Source: Lentisphaerota bacterium (GTDB lineage: Bacteria > Verrucomicrobiota > Kiritimatiellia > CAIQIC01 > Lenti-01). Taken from it: a stretch of DNA of 45,200 nt. Below are positions 9,126 to 18,083 of this stretch, piece by piece. Numbering within the stretch: position 1 is the first letter of the stretch; each line of letters starts with the position of its first letter. The translations under genes were made by a program, and so were the position numbers. The stretch lies in assembly GCA_012514035.1 (NCBI GenBank), contig JAAZBB010000038.1, forward strand, positions 1 through 45,200. The letters are read 5' to 3'. The notes below the pieces were generated by a model that ran no database searches, was not told the origin of the DNA, and saw only the letters and a list, made by a program, of their open reading frames with translations.

Positions 9126-9899
9126 ATGTCCTCCCTCCGCGCCATCCTCGCCCGCCTCCGCCGCCGTCCCGGCGACTCCGGCCAGGCCATGCTCGAAGCC
9201 TGCATCCTGATTCCCGTCCTCCTGTCCCTCTTCCTCGGCCTCTGGCACCACGCCCTCCTCGGTCACGCCCAGACCCGCAGCCTCCTGGCCGCCCGCCACG
9301 CCGCCTGGGCCCGCGCCACCCTCGACGCCAGCGACGCCGATCTCAAGAAATACGCCGCCCCCTTCTTCCCCTCCAACACCGTCCTGCACATTGCGGCCGA
9401 GCGCCAAACCTCGACCTACTCCGAATACAGGAACAACCTGACCTCCATCTGCGCCGTCTTCACTGCCATCCCCAACGACAACCAGCACAAGATCACCCTC
9501 TCCGCCGACGTGCCCGCCCTGCCCTTCGCTCCGCCCCCGTCCCCCGGGCGCCGCGAAAGCGGCGCCATGGACTTTCTTGCCAAGGCCACCACGCGCCCCG
9601 TCACCGTCGTCCGCAACTACTGCGGCGAAAAACCCCAGATGGAAATCCTCTCCCTCATCGCCTTCATGATCGGGCGCCCCGACCTCCTCGTCGAAGCCGG
9701 CATCGAAATCGCCATCAGCGAGGCGTTCACCAAGTTCATGGACAAGATGAGCGAGATCATCGGCGGCTCCGGCTGGTTCAAGAAGTTCATGGATAAGATC
9801 GGCCTCGACTTCCTCTCCGACATCTTCAAAGAGATCGTCAACGCCGCGCTGTGGCTCATCAACGACCTCATCGAACTCATCGAGTCCTACACCACATGA
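9126..9899 (+). CDS. Second TadE-like pseudopilin
   Basis: 257 residues from ATG 9126, 4 bases after the previous stop; the open frame further upstream is a shadow of tadG. Residues 16-24 (GDSGQAMLEA) and the hydrophobic helix (CILIPVLLSLFLGLW) show the prepilin signature with Glu at +5. The C-terminal 80 residues are unusual: an amphipathic, repetitive helical region (AFTKFMDKMSEIIGG and then FKKFMDKIGLDFLSD) ending in a hydrophobic stretch (IVNAALWLINDLIELIESY) that could bind membrane. With the genes at 7067 and 7787 it forms a set of three pseudopilins. Confidence 0.75.
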   Translation: MSSLRAILARLRRRPGDSGQAMLEACILIPVLLSLFLGLWHHALLGHAQTRSLLAARHAAWARATLDASDADLKKYAAPFFPSNTVLHIAAERQTSTYSEYRNNLTSICAVFTAIPNDNQHKITLSADVPALPFAPPPSPGRRESGAMDFLAKATTRPVTVVRNYCGEKPQMEILSLIAFMIGRPDLLVEAGIEIAISEAFTKFMDKMSEIIGGSGWFKKFMDKIGLDFLSDIFKEIVNAALWLINDLIELIESYTT

Positions 9900-10879
9900 G
9901 CCCGACCGCCGCCCGACCGCCGCCCAATGTTTTCCATGCTGTGGAATATATTTTTCCACAGCATGGAAAAAACGGCCGCGTTTTTCCACGGCCTGGAACC
10001 TATTCTTCCTTGACGTGGAAAACTTTGGCCGCGGTCCTTTTTGCCGCTGGCTCCGTCCGCGCCGCCCTGCCCGAGCCCCCCGCCCTGCCCTTTCCCCTGC
10101 CCGCCGCCGACCTCCAGATCCGGCAGACCACCACCCTCTTCGGCCCGGACCAGTATCTCCACCTCGCCCTTCTCGACCGCCCCCTTGCCGGCTACGAGCT
10201 CGACGGCTTTTCGGCCACCCTCGCCCGGCGCCGCTGGCAGTCCCAGGTCGCCGCCACCACCCGCGACCTTGCCCTCCTCCAAAACCTCCGCGCCCTCGCC
10301 CCCTCGCCCGAAATCCGCCAACCCTTCACCGCCACTCTCCAGCTCCTGGGCGACGGCATGAAATCCTGGACCCTCGATGAAATCCAGCTCCTCTACACGC
10401 CCGGCGAAAACGCCTCCCTGTGCCTGTCCTTCCCCCTACCGGCCAGCGCCCGGCCCGCCCACGCCGGCACCTTCACCGCCGACCTTGTCCTGCCCCTCCA
10501 CGACGCCCTCTTCGCCCAGGCCGCCATTCAATCCGATCCCTCCCAGACCGTCCGCATGGAAACCTGGCGCTCCCGCACCCCGCCCGACCTCTTCCTCGAC
10601 CAGGCCGAACCCCTGCTCATTGCCGCCGGCTGGACCCCGCCCGCCCCGTCCGTCCCCCCCGCCGTCCATCCCGGCAACCATTCCGCCCGCGCACGGATGC
10701 TCTTCCTGGAATCCATCCTGAAAAACACCTTCCGGGTCTATCACCGCGGAACCTCCCAGCTCTCCATTCTCCGCACCCCCGACGACGACGATGCGCCCGG
10801 CGCCCCGCCCCATTCCTACACCTTCCTGCTCCGCACCCTGCACCAATGGCCCGCCACCACCTCGGAGAACTTGCCTTGA
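9896..10879 (+). CDS. Exported protein of unknown function in the tad operon, frame read through a palindrome array
   Basis: The ATG at 9896 overlaps the previous stop (ATGA), but the first 38 codons run through a palindromic repeat array (9930-10022) and give a low-complexity peptide. A signal peptide (LTWKTLAAVLFAAGSVRA) begins only at the TTG at 10010, inside the last repeat unit. The natural start may therefore be that TTG (about 290 residues), with the array as 5' untranslated DNA, as seen before pheS and the gene at 35084. The mature protein is Pro/Leu/Ala-rich, probably beta-structured, without a motif I know. Its place between pseudopilins and CpaB suggests a periplasmic pilus accessory. 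Confidence 0.6.
   Translation: MSPTAARPPPNVFHAVEYIFPQHGKNGRVFPRPGTYSSLTWKTLAAVLFAAGSVRAALPEPPALPFPLPAADLQIRQTTTLFGPDQYLHLALLDRPLAGYELDGFSATLARRRWQSQVAATTRDLALLQNLRALAPSPEIRQPFTATLQLLGDGMKSWTLDEIQLLYTPGENASLCLSFPLPASARPAHAGTFTADLVLPLHDALFAQAAIQSDPSQTVRMETWRSRTPPDLFLDQAEPLLIAAGWTPPAPSVPPAVHPGNHSARARMLFLESILKNTFRVYHRGTSQLSILRTPDDDDAPGAPPHSYTFLLRTLHQWPATTSENLP
9930..10022. repeat. Palindrome array A: four TTTTCCA-N5-TGGAAAA units
   Basis: Units with arms TTCCA...TGGAA lie at 9932-9946 (N5 TGCTG), 9954-9968 (CAGCA), 9984-9998 (CGGCC) and a degenerate one at 10006-10020 (TTCCT-TGACG-TGGAA). Centres are at 9939, 9961, 9991 and 10013, so spacings are 22, 30 and 22 bp. The array lies inside the tad operon between two coupled genes. 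Confidence 0.9.
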
Positions 10880-10893
10880 ACGAATTCACGAAA

Positions 10894-11628
10894 ATGGCTA
10901 CTGTCAAACCCATGAAAACCCCGATGCTTCTCCGCATCACCTCCCTCCTTGCCGCTGCCACCCTCTGCCCCCTCCTTCCCGTGTTCTCCGGCTGCGACAC
11001 CACCGAAAGCACCAATACCGAAAAGGCCGACTGCACCCTGAACCCCTCCGCGCAGTTCGCCGTCGTCCAGGATCCCCCGGCCGATCCCGCCGTCGCCACC
11101 ACCACCACTGTCACGCCGGGCGCCACCACCACCACTGTCACCATCGAGGGTGGCGTCACCAACACCGTCATCACCGTCGAACCCGCCACCACGAACATCG
11201 TCCCATCGGGAACCGATTCCGTATCCATCACCTCCCTGCGCGTCACCGCCACGCCTTCGGGAGACTCCGCCTGGACCGTGCTGGCCGAGGACAACATCGG
11301 CAATACCTACGCCGGCAGCGCCTCCGGTCCGGCCCTCAACGAGCCCGGCTCCGAAAACGCGTACGCCCCCGGCGCCACCGTCGCCACCTTCGCCCTCCAG
11401 TGCGCTGGCCTCTCCGGCGAAATCACCGCCGTCGCCCTGACCGCAATCCCCCTGGAGGTCATGCGCACCACCACCACCAACGGCTCCGCCGTCGTCGTCG
11501 GACGCCATGGCCAGCACACCCTCACCCCCGGCAACACCGAACTTCGCCTCGTGGCCACCGTGGACGGCGAAGAACCCTATACCCTCACCGGCCGCGCCCC
11601 CTGCAGCGCCGCCACCATCGTCTGGTGA
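10894..11628 (+). CDS. Lipoprotein of unknown function, Thr-rich
   Basis: 244 residues from ATG 10894. A TTG at 10876 that overlaps the previous stop (TTGA) and follows GGAGAA by 7-8 bases is an alternative start. The signal (MKTPMLLRITSLLAAATLCP, then LLPVFSGC) ends in a lipobox with Cys, so the product is probably a lipid-anchored protein. The mature N-terminal part is a low-complexity Thr/Val region (ATTTTVTPGATTTTVTIEGG) that resembles a linker or stalk. The C-terminal 130 residues look like one beta-sandwich domain. Position before cpaB suggests a pilotin- or TadD-like accessory role, but there are no TPR repeats. Confidence 0.7.
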   Translation: MATVKPMKTPMLLRITSLLAAATLCPLLPVFSGCDTTESTNTEKADCTLNPSAQFAVVQDPPADPAVATTTTVTPGATTTTVTIEGGVTNTVITVEPATTNIVPSGTDSVSITSLRVTATPSGDSAWTVLAEDNIGNTYAGSASGPALNEPGSENAYAPGATVATFALQCAGLSGEITAVALTAIPLEVMRTTTTNGSAVVVGRHGQHTLTPGNTELRLVATVDGEEPYTLTGRAPCSAATIVW

Positions 11629-11656
11629 CCGTCTTGGAAAACAAAGGAATGCCCAC

Positions 11657-12532
11657 ATGAACAAGAACATCGCCCTCCTCCTCTCGCTCCTGCTCGGGGT
11701 GGCCGCCGCCGCCCTCATGTTCAGCTACATCCAGAAAACCACCCAGGCCAAGACCAAAGGCTGGGAGATGCAGACCGTGCTCGTCGCCAACGACGACCTC
11801 CCCGTCGGCGCCATCCTGTCCGAAAACAACACCGCCGCCCGTCCCTATCCCTCTAAGTACATCTCCGGGCGCGTCCTCACCCCCGACGCAGCCGAAGTCG
11901 TCTTCGGCGGCATCCTCACCGTCGCCGCCGAGCGCGGCAAGCCTATCCTGTGGACCGATGTACAGCTGCCCATCGACACCGCCGTCGGCCTCGCCGCCAA
12001 CCTCGCCCCCAACACCCGCGCCGTCACCATCCCCATCACCCAGATCAGCAGCTTCAACGGCATGCTCCGCCCCGGCATGTACGTGGACATTCTCTGGACC
12101 GGCGATTCCACCGCCATCCTTCCGCCCGCCCCCCCCGCCCCCGAAGAGGAGGAGACAGGCGCCGACGCCGAGCCCGGCGCCCCCCCCACCTCCGCCGACA
12201 TTCAGGCCATGATGCTGCGCGCCAGTTCGCAGGCTTCCCGGAACGCCGAAGCACCCGCCAAGGTCACCACCGTCCTTCTCCAGAACGTGCTCGTCATCGC
12301 CGTCGGCGACCGGCACGAAGCCCGCCGCGCCTCCGACGCCGAGTCGGAAGCCTACAACACCATCACCCTCATGCTCCCGCCCGAATCCGCCCGCGTTCTC
12401 GTCCACGCCATGTCCGGCGGCGCCATCAACCTTCTCCTCCGCCACGTCGGCGAAGCCCAGGTTGAACCCGGCCCCATCCTCGTCGGCCCCGCCGAAATCT
12501 CCGGCTTCCTGAAGAAATCCACGCAGAAATAG
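11657..12532 (+). CDS. cpaB: Flp pilus assembly protein CpaB/RcpC
   Basis: 291 residues, start at 11657 after AAAGGAA. An N-terminal membrane anchor (IALLLSLLLGVAAAALMFSY) is followed by a SAF domain (VLVANDDLPVGAILSENN, residues about 39-105) and an RcpC/CpaB domain (VTIPITQISSFNGMLRPGMY). An acidic, proline-rich insert lies at about residues 155-178 (PPAPPAPEEEETGADAEPG). CpaB is a periplasmic partner of the secretin and may contact peptidoglycan through the SAF domain. It precedes cpaC as in other Tad loci. Confidence 0.93.
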   Translation: MNKNIALLLSLLLGVAAAALMFSYIQKTTQAKTKGWEMQTVLVANDDLPVGAILSENNTAARPYPSKYISGRVLTPDAAEVVFGGILTVAAERGKPILWTDVQLPIDTAVGLAANLAPNTRAVTIPITQISSFNGMLRPGMYVDILWTGDSTAILPPAPPAPEEEETGADAEPGAPPTSADIQAMMLRASSQASRNAEAPAKVTTVLLQNVLVIAVGDRHEARRASDAESEAYNTITLMLPPESARVLVHAMSGGAINLLLRHVGEAQVEPGPILVGPAEISGFLKKSTQK

Positions 12533-12572
12533 CCCGCTTCGAGGGGAACCCACCAACGATCAAAAGGTAGTC

Positions 12573-14543
12573 ATGAACATGCCCGCCCCGCGCCGAACCG
12601 TCCCCCTCTTCGCCCTCCTGCTCGCCTGCAGCCCCGCGCCCCTCGCGCACCCGCAATCCCTCGAGGTCCAGCCCGTTGCCACCCACCGCCTCGCCGTCGG
12701 CCAACAGACTCTCCGTGCGCTGGACAATCCCGAAACCGCCAAAATCCTCTCCTCCGCCGTCGCAATCCTCGAACCTGAAGGCCCCGACCGGGTTATCCTC
12801 ACCGCCGTCGCACCCGGCCAGACCCTCCTCACCTATCAAAAAGACAACGGCGCCACCGTCTCGGAGCAGATCATCGTCGCTCCGCCTCCGCGCGGCACCG
12901 CCCTCGAAATCGCCAATCTCTGCGCCGACATCCCCGGCCTCTCCGTCTTCGAGGCCAACAAACGCATTGTCCTTGATGGCCGCCTTGCCTCCGTCTCCGA
13001 TGTCGAACGCGTCAAGCGGATCGCCGACTCCTTCGGCGAACAAATCCTCAACCTCACCCGCCTCGACACCGGCGCCTCCAACGACGTCATCGCCGACTTC
13101 ATCCGCCGCAGCGCCGGCGTCGACGGCCTCGACATCTCCATCCTCGGCGACACCGCCTATCTCCGCGGCCCCGTCCCCAACGAAGCCGCCCGTTCCAACG
13201 TTCTCGCCCTCGCCCGCACTCAGGTCGCCAACGTCATGGATCTGCTTGAAGTCCGCGAAACCATGATCGAAACCGAAGTTCTCTTCATCCGCGCCGAAAA
13301 GACCAAGGGCCACAACTGGGGCTGGAACCTCCTCGACGGCAGCGATATTCTCAAGATGCAGGCCGGCCTCGACGGTTCCAAGGACTTTGCCCAGAACGCC
13401 TGGTCCCCCGTCGCCGTCGGCGTCACCTGGTCCGCCAGCGTCGCCCCCGTCCTCAACGCCCTCGTCGACGCCGGCAAGGCCGAGGTCGTCGCCCGCCCCC
13501 GCATCGGCACCCGCCTCGGCCAGAAGGGCCGCTTCCTCTCCGGCGGCGAGATGTTCTACAAGGTCTCCGGCGAAGTGTCCGGCAACCTTGAAAGCGTCGA
13601 GTACGGCATCGACCTGAGCGTCGTGCCCCAGTTCCTTGCCAACAACACCATCTGCAACACCCTCACCATGACCCTCTCCTTCCCCGTCACCCAGGCCGGC
13701 ACCTCCGACCTCTCGCTGGACAAGTACACCATCGAATCCACCATCGTCTGCAAGGTCGGCCAGAGCGTCGTCATCTCCGGCATCGCCGAACAAATCGAAA
13801 ACCAGCAGAACTCGCGCACCCCCTTCCTCGGCTCCATCCCCGGCCTCCGCCTCCTCTTCTCGAACTCCACCCGCACCTTCAAGAATGCCGAAATCATCGT
13901 CCTCATCACCCCCCGCATCATGGATGCCGAACTCGCCGAACTCCGCGCCGAATCGACCAACCCCCGCCTCACCGCCCTCGGCGATACCCTCCAGGAAGCC
14001 GACCTCAAGGCCGGCCTCGAAAACATCGACCTCCAGGATCAGGCCGCCCGCCGCCAGGAAAAACTCGCCGACCAAAAGGCCCACCGCGAACGCGCCCTCG
14101 CCATTCAGGAGGCCAAACACGAACAGAAGCTCGCCGACCGGCAGGCCGCCAAGGCCATGGCCGCAATCGAAGCCGAGGCTCGCCAGGCCCGGATTCAGGC
14201 CAAAAAAGCCGCCGCCGCCGAAAAAAAAGCCGCTGAGAAACAGGCTGCCTCCGATAAGAAGGCCGCCGATAAACAGGCCGCCAGCGAAGCCAAAAAAGCC
14301 GCTGCCGCTGAAAAGAAAGCGGCGAAAAAAGCCGCCGCTGAAGCCCAACAGGCCGCCGACGATGCGCTCGCAGTGAAAAAAAAGGCGATCGCCGCCGAAA
14401 GGAAGACGGCTGCCGAAGCCCGGCAGGCCGCCGACAATGCGCTGAAAGCCGAGAAAAAGGCCGCCGCCGCTGAAAAGAAAGCGGCGAAGAAAGCCGCCGC
14501 TGAAAAGAACAAGGCCAAACCCGCCGAAACTGAAAAGAAATAA
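12573..14543 (+). CDS. cpaC: CpaC/RcpA outer-membrane secretin with a long Lys/Ala-rich C-terminal tail
   Basis: 656 residues, start after AAAAGG. A signal peptide is followed by the pilus N-domain (about residues 28-105), a BON-like region (about 105-215) and the secretin domain (about 230-450). The secretin includes VLNALVDAGKAEVVARPRIG and ends in FLGSIPGLRLLFSNS and IIVLITPRIM. It forms the outer-membrane channel for the pilus. Usual CpaC proteins end soon after that motif; here some 205 residues follow, of which the last 165 are almost only Ala, Lys, Glu, Gln and Arg in AEKKAA-type repeats, predicted as a long charged helix like the middle domain of TolA. No frameshift is needed to read it. 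Confidence 0.92.
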   Translation: MNMPAPRRTVPLFALLLACSPAPLAHPQSLEVQPVATHRLAVGQQTLRALDNPETAKILSSAVAILEPEGPDRVILTAVAPGQTLLTYQKDNGATVSEQIIVAPPPRGTALEIANLCADIPGLSVFEANKRIVLDGRLASVSDVERVKRIADSFGEQILNLTRLDTGASNDVIADFIRRSAGVDGLDISILGDTAYLRGPVPNEAARSNVLALARTQVANVMDLLEVRETMIETEVLFIRAEKTKGHNWGWNLLDGSDILKMQAGLDGSKDFAQNAWSPVAVGVTWSASVAPVLNALVDAGKAEVVARPRIGTRLGQKGRFLSGGEMFYKVSGEVSGNLESVEYGIDLSVVPQFLANNTICNTLTMTLSFPVTQAGTSDLSLDKYTIESTIVCKVGQSVVISGIAEQIENQQNSRTPFLGSIPGLRLLFSNSTRTFKNAEIIVLITPRIMDAELAELRAESTNPRLTALGDTLQEADLKAGLENIDLQDQAARRQEKLADQKAHRERALAIQEAKHEQKLADRQAAKAMAAIEAEARQARIQAKKAAAAEKKAAEKQAASDKKAADKQAASEAKKAAAAEKKAAKKAAAEAQQAADDALAVKKKAIAAERKTAAEARQAADNALKAEKKAAAAEKKAAKKAAAEKNKAKPAETEKK

Positions 14544-14552
14544 CCGCCCGCC

Positions 14553-16202
14553 ATGCCTTCCCTCCTTCACCCCGACCAGACTCAATCCTCCCTGACGGGC
14601 CTGAAACCCGGCGAATTCTTCGTCCTGGGCTCCGCCGCAAACGCTGATATCCGCCTGACCGCCGACGGCGTGGCCCCGCGGCACGCGCGCATCACCAACG
14701 ACAACGGCCTCTACACCCTCGCCCCCCTCTCTCCCAAATCCCCCGTCTTCCTCAATGACCAGTACGTCGACCCCGACGGACACCCCCTCGTCAGCGGCGA
14801 CAAGATTCAGGTTGGCGAATGGTCCCTCGTCTTCGACGACTCCGGCGCCCTCCCCTCCGGCGAATCCACCGCCGGGCGCGAGACCTTCGCCAAGAGGCGC
14901 AAGGACGACTCCACGCTCACCGACTTCGAACGACTCAAACGCAAAATCCATTCCGCCCTCATCGAACGCATGAACCTGCGCGGCATGGAAACCTCCTCCC
15001 CCGACGAACTCCGCCTGCGTACAGACCGTTTCATTCTCTCCCTCATCGAAGAGCATCGCGAAGAACTCCGCCAGGCCGGCATCCAGGCCGAAACCCTGCG
15101 CCGCGACCTGCTTCAACTCGCCCTCGGTTACGGTCTCCTCGACGACCTCCTCGCCGATCCCCAGGTCTCCGAAATCATGTGCCTCGGCGACGGCCGCATC
15201 TACATCGAGAAAAAAGGCAAGATCACCCTCGCCGACCGCAAGTTCGACGACCCCGCCGAACTCCGCACCATCATCGAGCGCATCGTCGGCCCCATCGGCC
15301 GCCGCATCGACGAATCCTCCCCCATTGTCGACGGCCGCCTCCCTGACGGCTCCCGCATCAACGCCGTCGTCGAGCCCATCGCCCTCGACGGCCCCACCCT
15401 CGATATCCGCAAGTTCACCGCCAACCAGCTCGGCATCGACGACCTCATCCAGGGCGACTCCCTCACCCCCCAGATGGCCGCCTTCCTCGAACTCGCCGTC
15501 CGCTACCGGCAGAACGTCATCGTCTCCGGCGGCACCGGCTCCGGCAAAACCACCCTCCTCAATATCCTCTCCTCCTTCATTCCCGCCGACGAACGCATCG
15601 TCACCATCGAGGACTCCGCCGAACTCCGCCTCCGCCAGGACCATGTTGTCCGCCTCGAATCCCGCCCCGTCAACATCGAAGGCAAGGGCGAAATCCCCAT
15701 CCGCACCCTCGTCAAAAACGCCCTGCGCATGCGCCCCGACCGCATCGTCGTCGGCGAATGCCGCGGCGGCGAGGCTCTCGACATGCTTCAAGCCATGAAC
15801 ACCGGACACGACGGATCGCTTACCACCCTCCACGCCAACTCCCCCCGCGACGTCATCTCCCGCCTCGAAACCATGGCCCTCATGTCCGGCCTTGAGCTGC
15901 CCCAGCGCGCCATCCGCCAGCAGATCGCCTCTGCCGTCAACCTCGTCTGCCACCAGTCTCGCCTCCCCGACGGCTCCCGCCGCATCGTCTCCATCGCCGA
16001 GGTCATGCCCTCCCCCGACGGCGAAGACCTTGCCCTGCGCGACATCTATTGCTTCCGCCGCACGGGCATTGACAAGGCCACCGGCCGCATCCTCGGTCAC
16101 TACGAGTACACCGGCGTCGTCCCCGCCTTCATCGAAATCCTCCGTGCCTCTGGCATCCCCTTCGATGAATCCATCTTCGCCGCCACCCCCGCCGCCCCAT
16201 GA
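14553..16202 (+). CDS. cpaF: FHA-CpaF/TadA: pilus assembly ATPase with N-terminal FHA domain
   Basis: 549 residues. The N-terminal 90 residues form an FHA-like domain ([28 protein letters not shown]), followed by the CpaF/VirB11-type secretion ATPase. Walker A is GGTGSGKTT near residue 326, Walker B is RIVVGECRG near 397, with an Asp box (TIEDSAEL) and His box ([16 protein letters not shown]). It powers pilus assembly at the inner membrane. In the FHA part the Arg and Ser that bind phosphothreonine in classical domains are replaced (G-S for G-R, APRH for SxxH), so phosphopeptide binding may be lost. The stop overlaps the tadB ATG. Confidence 0.94.
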   Translation: MPSLLHPDQTQSSLTGLKPGEFFVLGSAANADIRLTADGVAPRHARITNDNGLYTLAPLSPKSPVFLNDQYVDPDGHPLVSGDKIQVGEWSLVFDDSGALPSGESTAGRETFAKRRKDDSTLTDFERLKRKIHSALIERMNLRGMETSSPDELRLRTDRFILSLIEEHREELRQAGIQAETLRRDLLQLALGYGLLDDLLADPQVSEIMCLGDGRIYIEKKGKITLADRKFDDPAELRTIIERIVGPIGRRIDESSPIVDGRLPDGSRINAVVEPIALDGPTLDIRKFTANQLGIDDLIQGDSLTPQMAAFLELAVRYRQNVIVSGGTGSGKTTLLNILSSFIPADERIVTIEDSAELRLRQDHVVRLESRPVNIEGKGEIPIRTLVKNALRMRPDRIVVGECRGGEALDMLQAMNTGHDGSLTTLHANSPRDVISRLETMALMSGLELPQRAIRQQIASAVNLVCHQSRLPDGSRRIVSIAEVMPSPDGEDLALRDIYCFRRTGIDKATGRILGHYEYTGVVPAFIEILRASGIPFDESIFAATPAAP

Positions 16203-17044
16203 CCCTTTCCCTTCAACTCGCCCTGCCCCTCGCGCTCGCCGCCGCCGCCGCCGTCTGCCTGGCCCTCTTCCTCTCCATGCACCTGCACCGGGCCGTCGCC
16301 GCGCTCGCCGCCGCACGCCCCGGCGCCTTTCCGCGCCGGGATCAGCAACGGCAGCAGGCCATGGCGGCCGGCCTCGTCGCGCTCCTGGGCGTTCTGATCG
16401 CCCACGGTGGCGGCCTTTTCGCCATGCTCGCCGCCGCCATCACCTGCGGCCTCCTGGGTTGGTTCTTCCCACCCTGGTTTTCACGCTTCACACGCGGCAA
16501 GTCTCTCCAACTGCGCGAAAAGCAGATTCCCCCGGCCCTCGATCTCCTCGCCAACGGCATGCGCGCCGGCATGTCCTTCCTGCAGGCCTGGACCTTCGCC
16601 ACCCGCCAGACCCCCGATCCCCTCGGCGCGGAAATGAACACCACTCTCAACGAAATCCAGCTCGGACGCCCCATGGAGGAAGCCCTCGAACGCCTCCGCC
16701 AACGTGTCCGCTGCGAGGACATGGACCTGACCGTCTCCGCCATGCACCTCACCCTCCGGACCGGCGGCGACCTCCCCAAAGGCCTCGCCACCATTGCCGG
16801 GACCATCCGCGCCCGCGCCATCATGCGCGCCAAGATCGAGGCCCTCACCGCCCAGGGCCGTCTCCAGGCCCTGCTGGTCGCTGCCATCCCTGTTGTCATG
16901 GTCTTCGTCACGCACATGGTCGATCCCGTGCGCACCGCCCTCCTCTGGACCACCGTCTACGGCTGGATCCTCATGGCCGTCCTTGCCGTCATGGATATCC
17001 TCGGGTTCCTCACCATCCAATGGATCTGCAGAATCAAGATCTAA
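16199..17044 (+). CDS. tadB: Flp pilus assembly membrane protein TadB
   Basis: 281 residues, start overlapping cpaF (ATGA). Two hydrophobic segments occur near the N-terminus, then a T2SSF cytoplasmic domain (LDLLANGMRAGMSFLQAW to LRTGGDLPKGLATIAGTIR) and two C-terminal spans. TadB and TadC form the inner-membrane platform driven by CpaF. The order cpaF-tadB-tadC is canonical. Confidence 0.93.
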   Translation: MTLSLQLALPLALAAAAAVCLALFLSMHLHRAVAALAAARPGAFPRRDQQRQQAMAAGLVALLGVLIAHGGGLFAMLAAAITCGLLGWFFPPWFSRFTRGKSLQLREKQIPPALDLLANGMRAGMSFLQAWTFATRQTPDPLGAEMNTTLNEIQLGRPMEEALERLRQRVRCEDMDLTVSAMHLTLRTGGDLPKGLATIAGTIRARAIMRAKIEALTAQGRLQALLVAAIPVVMVFVTHMVDPVRTALLWTTVYGWILMAVLAVMDILGFLTIQWICRIKI

Positions 17045-17117
17045 CCCCCATGCCCACCCCCGCCCAACATCCTGCACCCTCCCCTTCCTCCGCTTGCACC
17101 TCCTCCTCTGGGTCATT

Positions 17118-17153
17118 GGGTATCGGATATCGGATATTGAATATTGAATATCC
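17118..17153. repeat. Seven-base tandem repeat between tadB and tadC
   Basis: The stretch is five consecutive heptamers of the form GGATATC / GGATATT / GAATATT, an AT-rich island in otherwise C-rich DNA. It lies in the 145-base gap between tadB and tadC, the longest gap among the core assembly genes. No promoter or terminator is evident in it. Confidence 0.7.
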
Positions 17154-17189
17154 TCCCCACTTCTTCCCACCCTCCCCGGCCCCCCTGCC

Positions 17190-18083
17190 ATGACCATTCC
17201 CCTCCTCCTCATCTTCTGCGCCATCTTCCTGCTCGTCTTTTCCACCTTGTCCAACTTCGTGCGGGACGAAGCCGCCTATACCGCCATGCGCCGCCGCCGG
17301 AGCGGGTTCCTCCTCTGGATTACCCCCGCGCTCACCCGCGTCAGTGTCTGGATCCAAAACCTGCTCGGCCCGAACAATGCCATTGAACGCGCCATCCGCA
17401 ATCAACTCCGTTTCGTCGGCAACGCCTATCCCCTCGAGGCCGCCGAACTTTTCGCTGCCCAGGTCCTCGGCGTCCTGGTGGTCCCGACCGCTCTGGCCCT
17501 CTTTCTCGCCGGCGCCGCCTATTTTGACGTCCACCAGATTCCCTTCCGCCAGGCCGGACTCATCGTAGCCCTCTCCGCCGTGGCCTGCATCGTGCTGCCC
17601 GTCATGCCCATCGACGCCATTGTCAAGCGCCGCCGCGCCGAAGTGCTCCGCAACTGGCCCTTTCTGCTCGACCTGATGTCCATCGCCCTCTCCTCCGGCA
17701 TCGGCCTCCAAAATGCCCTTGAACGCGTTGCCACCGCCCTGCCCCGCGGCCCCCTCGCCGAGGAAATCATGCGCATCCTCAACGAAATCCGCCTCGGCGC
17801 CGCCCGCCCCGCCGCCCTCCGTGCCTTCGCCGACCGCGCCAAGCTCCCGCTCGTCTCCACCTCCGTCGAGCTGATCATCCAGTCCGAGGAGCTCGGCACC
17901 GAACTTTCCTCCCTGCTCGCCGAACAGGCCCGCGATTTCCGCCAGACCGCCATGCTGCGCGTCGAGAAGAAGGCCCTCGAGGCCCCCGTCAAAATGATGC
18001 TCCCCATGGCCGTCTTCATCTTCCCCTCCATCCTCGGCATCCTCATCGGCCCCGTTCTCATCTCGTTCTTCCTCAGCAAATGA
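17190..18083 (+). CDS. tadC: Flp pilus assembly membrane protein TadC
   Basis: 297 residues with an N-terminal span, two central spans, a T2SSF domain (FLLDLMSIALSSGIGLQNAL to LIIQSEELGTELSSLLAEQA) and a C-terminal span ending PVLISFFLSK. It pairs with TadB in the inner-membrane platform. The stop overlaps the next ATG (ATGA). No strong SD precedes the ATG at 17190. Confidence 0.92.
   Translation: MTIPLLLIFCAIFLLVFSTLSNFVRDEAAYTAMRRRRSGFLLWITPALTRVSVWIQNLLGPNNAIERAIRNQLRFVGNAYPLEAAELFAAQVLGVLVVPTALALFLAGAAYFDVHQIPFRQAGLIVALSAVACIVLPVMPIDAIVKRRRAEVLRNWPFLLDLMSIALSSGIGLQNALERVATALPRGPLAEEIMRILNEIRLGAARPAALRAFADRAKLPLVSTSVELIIQSEELGTELSSLLAEQARDFRQTAMLRVEKKALEAPVKMMLPMAVFIFPSILGILIGPVLISFFLSK

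Noticed and set aside
7067-9899. Type II secretion pseudopilins
   Set aside because: The GQAMLE motif and short leaders match TadE/TadG, and all neighbours are Tad genes.
12426-16316. Minus-strand open frame of almost 1300 codons
   Set aside because: It lies antisense to cpaC and cpaF, whose domains are unmistakable. Its Gly/Glu/Ala/Asp-rich translation is what the complement of C-ending codons gives.
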